Shown here: one piece after another, positions 1 through 5,546 of the stretch
How the letters are laid out: each line of letters starts with the position of its first letter
Numbering within the stretch: position 1 is the stretch's first letter
Source of the DNA: Ruminococcaceae bacterium UBA5391
GTDB taxonomy: Bacteria; Bacillota; Clostridia; Oscillospirales; Acutalibacteraceae
Direction of reading: 5' to 3'
DNA length: 6,197 nucleotides
Assembly: GCA_002410755.1 (NCBI GenBank)
Contig: DHOL01000030.1
Span: 6,133 to 12,329 of the forward strand
Position numbers and translations under genes: made by a program
The notes under the pieces: generated by a model
Told to the model about the DNA's origin: nothing
The model's input: the letters and a program-made list of their open reading frames with translations, nothing else
The model's database searches: none

Positions 1-2
1 TG

Positions 3-695
3 GCGCGGGAGCGCGCGGGGGGGAGGCCGCTTCAGTATATATTGGGCGAATGGCCTTTTTTTGGTCTGACACTTGCAGTTGGGGAAGGCGTCTTATGCCC
101 CCGTGAGGAGACGGAACAGCTTGTCCGTGAAGCGGCCCGCCGGCTGGAAGGGAACGCAAAACCCAAAATCCTTGACCTCTGCTCTGGATCAGGTGCTGTT
201 GCGCTGGGCCTCGCTTCTTGTTTTCCCGGTGCACATATCACTGCGGCAGAAAAATATGAGAAGGCTTTTTCTTACCTGGAAAAGAATATTGTAAAAACCG
301 GCCTTTCCAATGTAAAAGCAGTGCAACTTGACCTTTTGGACCCAAATGCTGCCCAAAGCTTTTCCGGTCTCGATGCGGTTGTATGCAATCCGCCTTATGT
401 CCGGACTGGGGAGATTCCGGGGCTGCAAAGGGAAGTCCGCCGCGAGCCGCAGGAAGCCCTTGACGGAGGGGCAGATGGCCTCAGGTTCTACCGTGCCCTG
501 GCGGAACTCTGGCTGCCGGAACTAAAGCCGGGTGGAATTGCCGCCGTAGAGATTGGCGAGGGGGAAGCCGCAGCTGTCTGCGCACTCTTTGAGACAACAC
601 TTGCAGACCTCCGTGTGCTGCGGGACTTTTCCGGCTATGATCGTGTTGTCAGCGGAAGCCGCAAGAGTTGCTTTTCAGCGGGAAAACATTTATAA
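3..695 (+). CDS. prmC: Peptide chain release factor N5-glutamine methyltransferase, 5'-truncated by the window edge
   Basis: PrmC (HemK) is a cytoplasmic SAM-dependent enzyme that methylates the glutamine of the GGQ motif in release factors RF1 and RF2, which aids peptide release. The reading frame is open from the left edge (first full codon at 3) to the stop at 693-695, giving 230 codons. Family members are about 280 residues, so roughly the first 50 residues (the N-terminal helical domain) lie outside. The TTG at 42 is not the start, because the conserved segment RPLQYILGEW already spans it. Visible features are the PRxETE-like segment (PREETE), SAM-binding motif I LDLCSGSG (171-194) and the catalytic signature NPPY (387-398) that holds the substrate glutamine amide. 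The end overlaps the proposed recA promoter. PrmC often neighbours prfA; here recA follows. Identification is firm; only the N-terminus is unseen. Confidence 0.95.
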   Translation, partial: ARERAGGRPLQYILGEWPFFGLTLAVGEGVLCPREETEQLVREAARRLEGNAKPKILDLCSGSGAVALGLASCFPGAHITAAEKYEKAFSYLEKNIVKTGLSNVKAVQLDLLDPNAAQSFSGLDAVVCNPPYVRTGEIPGLQREVRREPQEALDGGADGLRFYRALAELWLPELKPGGIAAVEIGEGEAAAVCALFETTLADLRVLRDFSGYDRVVSGSRKSCFSAGKHL

Positions 696-696
696 T
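668..696 (+). promoter_or_regulatory. Candidate sigma-A promoter for recA
   Basis: A perfect TATAAT -10 box (691-696) lies 17 bases after a TTGCTT -35-like hexamer (668-673), which matches the consensus at three of six positions. The -10 box overlaps the prmC stop codon. The predicted start of transcription is near 703, giving a leader of about 35 bases before the recA ATG at 738. I saw no LexA-type operator (GAAC-N4-GTTC) around it. The perfect -10 and ideal spacing support it; the weak -35 is the main doubt. Confidence 0.6.
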
Positions 697-706
697 AAAA
701 TAGATT

Positions 707-719
707 TGCATCTCATGCA
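707..719 (+). repeat. Short dyad TGCAT-CTC-ATGCA in the recA leader
   Basis: A 5-base inverted repeat (707-711 and 715-719) with a 3-base loop lies a few bases downstream of the predicted recA transcription start and 5 bases before the Shine-Dalgarno run. It could be a minor mRNA hairpin or an operator half-site pair, but it is short enough to occur by chance. Confidence 0.25.
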
Positions 720-724
720 GGGAT

Positions 725-730
725 GGGAGG
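725..730 (+). promoter_or_regulatory. Ribosome binding site that decides the recA start
   Basis: GGGAGG sits 7 bases before the ATG at 738, which is ideal spacing. The other in-frame ATGs are poorly served. The one at 723 overlaps this run and has nothing convincing at proper distance upstream. The one at 732 is only one base downstream of it. The ATG at 738 is therefore preferred. Confidence 0.8.
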
Positions 731-737
731 AATGGAC

Positions 738-1919
738 ATGTCGGAAAAAGGGGCAGCAACAAGAAAACTGACCAAAACGGTTGATACCAATACCGATAAA
801 AAGCAGGCGCTGGAAACAGCTCTTGCACAGATTGAAAAGCAGTTTGGCAAGGGGGCCGTCATGCGCCTTGGGCAGGATCGCGCCATGCAGGTAGCTGCTA
901 TTCCGACTGGTTCCATTGGCCTTGACATGGCCCTTGGTATTGGCGGGTTACCGCGTGGAAGAATTGTGGAGATTTTCGGGCCGGAAAGCTCCGGAAAGAC
1001 GACACTTGCTCTCCACTGCATTGCACAGGGGCAAAAAAACGGTGGAAATGCCGCATTCATTGATGTGGAGCATGCCCTTGACCCTTCCTATGCCGCAGCA
1101 CTCGGCGTGGATGTGGATTCCCTCCTTGTCTCTCAGCCGGATACCGGTGAGCAGGCACTTGAAATTACGGAGGCGCTTGTCCGCTCCGGCGCAATCGACG
1201 TGATTGTAATTGACTCCGTAGCAGCGCTTGTTCCCCGCGCGGAGATTGAAGGGGAAATGGGCGACAATGTTGTCGGCCTGCAGGCCCGCCTGATGTCACA
1301 GGCGCTGCGCAAGCTTGCCGGTGCAATTTCAAAATCGAACTGTATTGCTGTTTTTATCAACCAGCTCCGTGAAAAAATCGGTATTACCTATGGAAACCCT
1401 GAAGTCACGACGGGCGGACGCGCACTGAAATTTTATGCCTCAGTCCGGCTTGATGTCCGCAGGGGAGAAGCGATTAAAGTCGGCGGTCAGCAAGTCGGCT
1501 CACGTACAAAGGTAAGGGTTGTCAAGAACAAAATCGCCCCTCCTTTCCGCGTAGCGGAGTTTGATATGATGTACGGCCATGGTATTTCCCATACCGGTGA
1601 AGTCCTTGACCTTGGCGTCGATTTGGATATTGTTCAAAAGAGCGGCGCATGGTACAACTATGGGGACGTCCGCCTTGGGCAGGGCCGAGAAAATGCAAAA
1701 AAATTCCTGGATGAGCATCCGGAGACAGCGCAGGAAATCGAAACCAAAATCCGCGCGGATTCCGGGAAACTGTTTTCAAGGTCCGGTACGCCGGAAAAGC
1801 ATTCCGGTTCCGGCGGAGCAAAACCGGTAGAAACATCGGAACCGGAAGAACCATCCCCATCCCAGAGCGATGAGGAACGCTACGGCACTGATATTGATAT
1901 TGAGGCCGATGATACATGA
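738..1919 (+). CDS. recA: Recombinase RecA
   Basis: RecA is the ATP-dependent strand-exchange protein of homologous recombination and, as a filament on single-stranded DNA, the co-protease that triggers LexA cleavage. From the ATG at 738 it has 393 residues, against about 345-355 in typical homologues. Visible motifs are Walker A GPESSGKT (residues 81-88), the catalytic glutamate in IDVEHALDP (E111), Walker B VIVIDS (155-160), the DNA-binding L1 region around [10 protein letters not shown], and the [10 protein letters not shown] switch glutamine (Q209) leading into L2. The extra length lies in a polar N-terminal stretch of about 20 residues and a C-terminal tail from about residue 349 that is rich in Ser, Pro, Glu and Asp and ends strongly acidic. 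Acidic C-terminal tails are known to dampen RecA DNA binding. It is first in a tight cluster with recX. A longer start at 723 would add five residues. Confidence 0.98.
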   Translation: MSEKGAATRKLTKTVDTNTDKKQALETALAQIEKQFGKGAVMRLGQDRAMQVAAIPTGSIGLDMALGIGGLPRGRIVEIFGPESSGKTTLALHCIAQGQKNGGNAAFIDVEHALDPSYAAALGVDVDSLLVSQPDTGEQALEITEALVRSGAIDVIVIDSVAALVPRAEIEGEMGDNVVGLQARLMSQALRKLAGAISKSNCIAVFINQLREKIGITYGNPEVTTGGRALKFYASVRLDVRRGEAIKVGGQQVGSRTKVRVVKNKIAPPFRVAEFDMMYGHGISHTGEVLDLGVDLDIVQKSGAWYNYGDVRLGQGRENAKKFLDEHPETAQEIETKIRADSGKLFSRSGTPEKHSGSGGAKPVETSEPEEPSPSQSDEERYGTDIDIEADDT

Positions 1920-2533
1920 TGCTGACTTCCGCCGAACCGCACGGCAAAAACCTTGTGTCACTTTTTATCGACGGTGAGAAGGCGGTCGACCTTGACGCAG
2001 AGATTTATCTGAAATCCGGGCTGCACCTAGGGGACAGCCTTGATGATGAGCAGTTGAAAAAACTGCTCCTTGCAAGCGATGCCCGGCGCGCGGAACAGAA
2101 AGCCATGAATCTTCTCAGCTTTCGTGCGCACTCTGAAAAAGAGCTTGCCCGTAAACTGGGCCGATTTTTTCCGGCAGAAGCCGCCGGAAAAGCGGCGGCT
2201 AGGATGGTTGAGCTTGGCCTTGTGAATGATGAGGAATATGCGAAAGGCCTTGCACGCAAACTTTTTTCCCACAAAGGTTTTGCTGCACGACGTGTCTGCA
2301 TAGAACTGATGAGACGGGGTATTTCCCGTGAAACTGCGGAGCGTGCCGCAGAGGAAGCTGCGCCGGCAGACCCGGGCAAAACTGCAAAAGAAATCCTCAA
2401 AAAGAAATACTTAAACTGCTTAAATGAAGAAAAAGGACGCCTGCGCGCTGCTGCTGCCCTCCACCGCATGGGCTATTGCTGGGATGATATCCGCAGTGCA
2501 ATTCGTGAAATGACAACAGATGAGGATGAATAA
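1916..2533 (+). CDS. recX: Regulatory protein RecX
   Basis: RecX binds RecA and modulates, usually inhibits, its filament growth and ATPase activity in the cytoplasm. The product is 205 residues, mid-sized for the family. An N-terminal segment (about 1-55) precedes the helical-repeat RecX domain. Family-typical stretches are [17 protein letters not shown] (residues 65-81), the [15 protein letters not shown] region (102-116) and the [18 protein letters not shown] region (120-137). The ATG overlaps the recA stop (ATGA arrangement, bases 1916-1919), implying translational coupling. A second in-frame ATG follows at 1919, and either could be the real start. No strong Shine-Dalgarno is seen, which fits coupling to recA translation. 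The adjacency to recA is itself strong support for the assignment. Confidence 0.93.
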   Translation: MMLTSAEPHGKNLVSLFIDGEKAVDLDAEIYLKSGLHLGDSLDDEQLKKLLLASDARRAEQKAMNLLSFRAHSEKELARKLGRFFPAEAAGKAAARMVELGLVNDEEYAKGLARKLFSHKGFAARRVCIELMRRGISRETAERAAEEAAPADPGKTAKEILKKKYLNCLNEEKGRLRAAAALHRMGYCWDDIRSAIREMTTDEDE

Positions 2534-3862
2534 ATGCCATATTCAGTAGGGCTTGTAAACCTTGGATGTGCAAAGAATCAAGTGGACGGGGAAATCATGC
2601 TTGCCACCCTCCGCAAGGCCGGATATATCATCAGGGATGATGCCTCGCTTGCAGACATTGCGCTTGTAAATACATGCGGCTTTATTACTGCCGCCAAACA
2701 GGAATCCATTAATGAAATCCTTGAGCTTACAAAGCTGAAAGCCGAAGGGAAAATCAAGGCCATTATTGTAACAGGTTGCCTTGCGGAACGTTACCGCGAA
2801 CAGGTGATGAAAGAAATTCCCGAAGTGGATGCCGTTGCAGGGATCGGCGCGGATTCGGACATTGTTTCCGTTGTGAAAGAGGCTGTCGGCGGAAGACGGG
2901 AGCAACTGTTCCCGGAGAAAACAAAACTGCCGCTTTGCGGGGAGCGTGTCCTTCTTACGCCAAGCTGGTCGGTTTACCTCAAAATTGCCGAAGGGTGCAA
3001 TAACCGCTGCTCCTACTGTGCCATCCCGATGATCCGCGGAAGATACCGTTCCCGCACGCTGGAAAACATTGTGGAGGAAGCTGAGTGCCTTGCAAAAAAT
3101 GGCGCAAGGGAACTGATCCTGATTGCGCAGGACACAACATGCTATGGAATTGACCTTTATGGAAAATATATGCTTCCGGAACTTCTGCACCGCCTGTGCA
3201 AAATCCCGGGCATCGAATGGATCCGCGTACTTTATGCTTATCCGGAAACCATAACGGATGAATTGCTGTATACCATTGCCGGGGAAGAGAAAGTCGTCCC
3301 TTATATTGATCTTCCGCTTCAACACTGCAATGGAGAAATTCTACGCTCCATGCGCCGCGGTGGTGACCGCAGGACTCTGGATGCACTGATCCGCAGGATG
3401 CGCAGGGAAGTGCCGGGCCTGGTTCTCCGCACGACGCTGATTGCCGGTTACCCGGGCGAGACACCTGAGCAGTTTGATGAGCTCTGCTCTTTTGTGAGGG
3501 AAACCCGCTTTGAGCGCCTTGGCTGTTTTGCCTATTCCCAGGAGGAGGGCACGGCTGCCGCCGCGCTTCCCGGCCAGATTGACGAAGAAGAAAAACAGCG
3601 CCGCGCGGAAACCATTATGGAACTTCAGATGAACATTATGCAGGAGCAGGGGGAAGCAATGGCAGGGCATACGCTACGCGTGTTGACAGAAGGCTTCGAC
3701 CGCTTCGCGGACTGCTGGTTTGGGCGCTCCTATATGGATTCACCCGACGTAGACGGAAAAATATATTTTCAGGCAAAAGGAGAAAAACCCGTCCCAGGCA
3801 GGTTTGTGAACGTCAGGATTACAGACTGCATCGATGGAGACCTGACAGGCGAAACTGTCTGA
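2534..3862 (+). CDS. rimO: Ribosomal protein S12 (aspartate-C3) methylthiotransferase RimO
   Basis: RimO is a cytoplasmic radical-SAM enzyme with two Fe-S clusters that adds a methylthio group to the conserved aspartate of ribosomal protein S12. The 442 residues match the family length (about 440). The N-terminal MTTase domain carries the three auxiliary-cluster cysteines, C12 (LGCAKN), C48 (NTCGF) and C82 (TGCLAE). The radical-SAM core has CNNRCSYC (C155, C159, C162). A C-terminal TRAM domain covers roughly 375-442. The segments LGCAKNQVD and GRYRSR and the overall length favour RimO over its relative MiaB, the tRNA methylthiotransferase. The ATG begins on the base after the recX stop, and a GAGG sits 8 bases upstream inside recX, so translation is probably coupled. 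All cluster ligands are intact. Confidence 0.95.
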   Translation: MPYSVGLVNLGCAKNQVDGEIMLATLRKAGYIIRDDASLADIALVNTCGFITAAKQESINEILELTKLKAEGKIKAIIVTGCLAERYREQVMKEIPEVDAVAGIGADSDIVSVVKEAVGGRREQLFPEKTKLPLCGERVLLTPSWSVYLKIAEGCNNRCSYCAIPMIRGRYRSRTLENIVEEAECLAKNGARELILIAQDTTCYGIDLYGKYMLPELLHRLCKIPGIEWIRVLYAYPETITDELLYTIAGEEKVVPYIDLPLQHCNGEILRSMRRGGDRRTLDALIRRMRREVPGLVLRTTLIAGYPGETPEQFDELCSFVRETRFERLGCFAYSQEEGTAAAALPGQIDEEEKQRRAETIMELQMNIMQEQGEAMAGHTLRVLTEGFDRFADCWFGRSYMDSPDVDGKIYFQAKGEKPVPGRFVNVRITDCIDGDLTGETV

Positions 3863-3863
3863 C

Positions 3864-3869
3864 AGGAGG
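3864..3869 (+). promoter_or_regulatory. Strong ribosome binding site of pgsA
   Basis: A consensus AGGAGG begins two bases after the rimO stop and lies 7 bases before the pgsA ATG. Unlike recX and rimO, pgsA thus has its own strong site despite being in the same cluster. Confidence 0.85.
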
Positions 3870-3876
3870 CAAATTC

Positions 3877-4446
3877 ATGAACCTTCCGAATAAGCTGACT
3901 CTGCTGCGTGTAGTGCTTGTGCCTGTTTTTACTATTTTTGTACTGTATTCTCAGATCCCTTTCCATTATTTCTGGGCGCTGCTCATATTTATTGTGGCTT
4001 CCCTGACAGACCACTATGATGGAAAAATTGCACGGGACAGGAACCTCATTACAAACTTTGGAAAATTTCTTGATCCGCTTGCCGATAAAATTCTTATTAT
4101 CTCTGCATTGATTTGTTTCCTTGCACTCGGGTTTGCAAATGTGTGGTGTGTCCTTATTATCATTGTACGGGAACTGATGGTGACATCCCTTCGCCTTCTG
4201 GCACTGGAAGAGGGCGGAAAGGTGATTGCTGCAAACCGGTGGGGTAAAATAAAAACGATCAGCCAAATGGCGGCGGTCATTTTCATCCTTTTTGTGCAGA
4301 GCATCCTTGAGATTGTGGGGAAGCCGTCACCGGAGCCGGTGCTTTTGGCAGGCAGTGCTCTCATCTGGATTGCAACGATTCTGACGGTTGTTTCCGGTGT
4401 GATTTATATCCGCGAAAATATTGCCATGTTTCGTTCAGAAAAATAA
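3877..4446 (+). CDS. pgsA: CDP-diacylglycerol--glycerol-3-phosphate 3-phosphatidyltransferase
   Basis: PgsA is an integral membrane enzyme that transfers the phosphatidyl group of CDP-diacylglycerol to glycerol-3-phosphate. The product, phosphatidylglycerophosphate, is the precursor of phosphatidylglycerol and cardiolipin. The 189 residues match the usual length. The CDP-alcohol phosphotransferase signature D-x2-D-G-x2-A-R-x8-G-x3-D-x3-D is complete (D45, D48, G49, A52, R53, G62, D66, D70). Family-typical segments VRELMVTSLR (97-106) and GKIKT (123-127) are also present. Hydrophobic stretches near 9-24, 31-44, 72-97, 128-147 and 153-175 are likely membrane helices. The opening MNLPNKLTLLR is standard for PgsA. 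The gap after rimO is 14 bases, so it is probably co-transcribed with recA-recX-rimO. A related CDP-alcohol transferase is possible but less likely given these signatures. Confidence 0.93.
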   Translation: MNLPNKLTLLRVVLVPVFTIFVLYSQIPFHYFWALLIFIVASLTDHYDGKIARDRNLITNFGKFLDPLADKILIISALICFLALGFANVWCVLIIIVRELMVTSLRLLALEEGGKVIAANRWGKIKTISQMAAVIFILFVQSILEIVGKPSPEPVLLAGSALIWIATILTVVSGVIYIRENIAMFRSEK

Positions 4447-4455
4447 GGCCCGGCA

Positions 4456-4484
4456 TTTACAAAACACGGATTTTGTACTATACT
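4456..4484 (+). promoter_or_regulatory. Predicted sigma-A promoter of the cysE-cysS operon
   Basis: TTTACA (4456-4461) and TATACT (4479-4484) are separated by exactly 17 bases, each hexamer matching the consensus at five of six positions. Transcription would start near 4491, about 55 bases before the T-box Stem I, giving a leader of roughly 335 bases. The spacer holds an inverted repeat, TACAAAA (4458-4464) and TTTTGTA (4471-4477), separated by six bases, which might be a repressor site. Location, spacing and the downstream riboswitch all support the call. Confidence 0.75.
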
Positions 4485-4510
4485 GATCTCGTAATAATTT
4501 GCAGTCACGT

Positions 4511-4524
4511 CCGGCACATGCCGG
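4511..4524 (+). other. Small GC-rich hairpin at the start of the cysE leader
   Basis: CCGGC (4511-4515) and GCCGG (4520-4524) can form a 5-base-pair stem with an ACAT loop, about 20 bases into the predicted transcript and before T-box Stem I. It is followed by AATATTTT, so it could act as a weak terminator for transcripts from pgsA, but the stem is short and the T-run interrupted. Function unknown. Confidence 0.35.
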
Positions 4525-4712
4525 GAATATTTTGTGCTGTAATTGAAACGCAATGAACGGAAGAAGTATCTGCCAGAAGGGGACACCAGAGAGAAAGTGC
4601 CAAGAGGCTGAAAACACTTTTTGCCTCCCTGACAGGGAAATGCGTCCGTGAGCGTGCAGGAGGAAATCCCTGTACGGCCGGCCCCCGTTAGCAGTGCCGA
4701 AAAGTTAGAAAT

Positions 4713-4745
4713 ACGGAGTGGAACCGCGAAATTTTTCGCCTCCGT
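4713..4745 (+). promoter_or_regulatory. T-box antiterminator
   Basis: ACGGAG (4713-4718) pairs with CTCCGT (4740-4745), and GCGA (4726-4729) pairs with TCGC (4736-4739). This leaves the 7-base bulge TGGAACC (4719-4725), whose UGGA (4719-4722) contacts the tRNA acceptor end. The helix uses the 5' arm of the terminator (4738-4747), so the two folds exclude each other. Confidence 0.9.
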
Positions 4746-4772
4746 CCTAAAAAGGACGGAGGCTTATTTTTT
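4738..4772 (+). terminator. Rho-independent terminator of the T-box leader
   Basis: GCCTCCGTCC (4738-4747) and GGACGGAGGC (4754-4763) form a perfect 10-base-pair stem with loop TAAAAA, followed by TTA and six T residues (4767-4772). It forms when tRNA-Cys is charged and stops transcription about 55 bases before cysE. It may also stop read-through from the pgsA operon. Confidence 0.95.
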
Positions 4773-4792
4773 AGTACTATCCCTGAGATTTT

Positions 4793-4815
4793 CAGGCTTT
4801 TTGCAGAAAAGCCTG
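4793..4815 (+). other. Hairpin directly upstream of the cysE ribosome binding site
   Basis: CAGGCTTTT (4793-4801) and AAAAGCCTG (4807-4815) form a 9-base-pair stem with loop TGCAG, ending one base before the GGGAGG ribosome binding site. It lacks a T-run on its 3' side, so it is not a terminator. It may keep the ribosome site clear or stabilise mRNA ends; the role is inferred. Confidence 0.6.
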
Positions 4816-4816
4816 C

Positions 4817-4822
4817 GGGAGG
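4817..4822 (+). promoter_or_regulatory. Ribosome binding site that decides the cysE start
   Basis: GGGAGG lies 5 bases before the ATG at 4828, downstream of the T-box terminator. It fixes this ATG as the start rather than the in-frame GTG at 4648, which lies inside the riboswitch. Confidence 0.85.
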
Positions 4823-4827
4823 CAACA

Positions 4828-5523
4828 ATGTTTAGCAAACTGAAAGCGGAGCTTGACTCTATTATGAACCGTGACCCGGCGGCACGCTCGCGGGCGGAAG
4901 TTTATTTTCTGTACTCGGGTTTTAAAGCAGTGCGCTCCTACCGCAGGGCACACTGGTTTTACGAACATGGGCATGAGTTCCTTGCAAGATATATTTCCCA
5001 GCGCTCCCGGCATAAGACCGGAATTGAAATTCACCCGGGCGCAAGAATCGGCAAGAACCTTTTCATTGACCACGGTATGGGTGTCGTAATCGGGGAGACG
5101 GCGGAGATTGGTGACAACTGCACACTTTACCAGGGCGTGACACTTGGCGGCACAGGAAAAGACCGCGGCAAGCGCCACCCGACGCTTGGCAATAATGTGC
5201 TTGTAGGCGCAGGCGCGAAAATCCTCGGTCCGTTCCACGTAGGCGACAATGCGCGCATTGCTGCGGGTGCCGTCGTCCTGGAGGAGATTCCAGCAAATGC
5301 GACGGCTGTCGGTGTACCGGCCCGCGTTGTCCGCATTAACGGTGTACGCTCTGCAAGCCTTGACCAAATCCACTACGGCGACCCAGTTTCACAAAAGCTC
5401 TGCTATCTGGAGTATGAGACGGCCCGCCTGAAAAAAGAACTGAATACCCTTTGGATGCGTGAAGCGGAAGAGAAGAAGCCAAAAGGGAAAGAACCAGAAA
5501 AAGAAAAGCTTCCGGACTTGTGA
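4828..5523 (+). CDS. cysE: Serine O-acetyltransferase
   Basis: CysE transfers an acetyl group from acetyl-CoA to L-serine, giving O-acetylserine, the substrate of cysteine synthase, in the cytoplasm. From the ATG at 4828 it has 231 residues, like short Gram-positive forms and shorter than the enterobacterial enzyme (about 273). A helical N-terminal part (about 1-62, including RDPAARS at 15-21 and AHWFY at 41-45) precedes a left-handed beta-helix of hexapeptide repeats (about 65-170). The active-site segments are IDHGMG (D81, H82), the conserved LGGTGK (106-111) and RHP (R116, H117). E67 takes the place of the aspartate found in enterobacterial enzymes, as is usual in Gram-positives. The C-terminal tail (from about 211) is unusually rich in Lys and Glu and probably disordered. 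The frame stays open upstream to a GTG at 4648, but that region is the T-box. Expression should depend on uncharged tRNA-Cys. Confidence 0.95.
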   Translation: MFSKLKAELDSIMNRDPAARSRAEVYFLYSGFKAVRSYRRAHWFYEHGHEFLARYISQRSRHKTGIEIHPGARIGKNLFIDHGMGVVIGETAEIGDNCTLYQGVTLGGTGKDRGKRHPTLGNNVLVGAGAKILGPFHVGDNARIAAGAVVLEEIPANATAVGVPARVVRINGVRSASLDQIHYGDPVSQKLCYLEYETARLKKELNTLWMREAEEKKPKGKEPEKEKLPDL

Positions 5524-5530
5524 AAAGATG

Positions 5531-5536
5531 AGGAGG
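5531..5536 (+). promoter_or_regulatory. Ribosome binding site of cysS
   Basis: AGGAGG in the 23-base gap after the cysE stop lies 10 bases before the cysS ATG. It is a strong site at slightly long spacing. No promoter or terminator is seen in the gap, so cysS is read from the cysE transcript. Confidence 0.8.
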
Positions 5537-5546
5537 AATTTGAAAT

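Larger units (their letters stand above)
4548..4772 (+). promoter_or_regulatory. Cysteine-specific T-box riboswitch leader (tRNA-Cys sensing)
   Basis: A T-box leader binds a specific tRNA and lets transcription continue when that tRNA is uncharged. Stem I base pairs ACGC (4548-4551) with GCGT (4652-4655), then ACGG (4557-4560) with CCGT (4646-4649), with a kink-turn-like AATGA/GAG between. The specifier loop has AAGAAGTA (4561-4568) on one side and GGAAATGCGT on the other, placing UGC (Cys) at 4641-4643. The AGAGAG motif (4588-4593) and a distal stem AAAGTG/CACTTT (4594-4599, 4615-4620) follow. A Stem IIA/B pseudoknot is visible: ACGG (4674-4677) with CCGT (4685-4688), and CGGC (4679-4682) with GCCG (4696-4699); it includes CCGTTA (4685-4690). 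The T-box bulge GTGGAACCGCG (4718-4728) contains UGGA, which pairs with the UCCA end of a tRNA with discriminator U, as in tRNA-Cys. Targets are cysE and cysS. Pairings were found by hand. Confidence 0.95.

Noticed and set aside
42..44. TTG at 42 as the start of prmC
   Set aside because: The frame is open to the left edge and the conserved RPLQYILGEW segment begins before this codon, so the gene is truncated by the window, not starting here.
2005..2469. 154-codon open frame on the - strand opposite recX
   Set aside because: The product is Ala/Arg/Ser-rich low-complexity sequence, typical of a shadow of an Ala/Glu-rich gene, and recX on the + strand is clearly real.
2543..3325. 260-codon open frame on the - strand opposite rimO
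   Set aside because: It lies wholly antisense to a well-conserved rimO, has no recognisable domain, and its length follows from the codon bias of the + strand gene.
4458..4477. TACAAAA/TTTTGTA repeat as an intrinsic terminator for pgsA
   Set aside because: The stem is only 7 base pairs and nearly all A-T, with no continuous T-run behind it. It fits better as part of, or an operator in, the cysE promoter.
4449..4525. Distant inverted repeat CCCGGCAT (4449-4456) / ATGCCGGG (4518-4525)
   Set aside because: The 8-base arms are 61 bases apart, with one arm upstream of the predicted transcription start, so they would pair only in read-through RNA. Probably chance in GC-rich spacer.
4435..4617. 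Small - strand open frames across the pgsA end and the cysE leader
   Set aside because: They run opposite the promoter and T-box Stem I, show no ribosome binding site of note, and the region is fully explained by the riboswitch.
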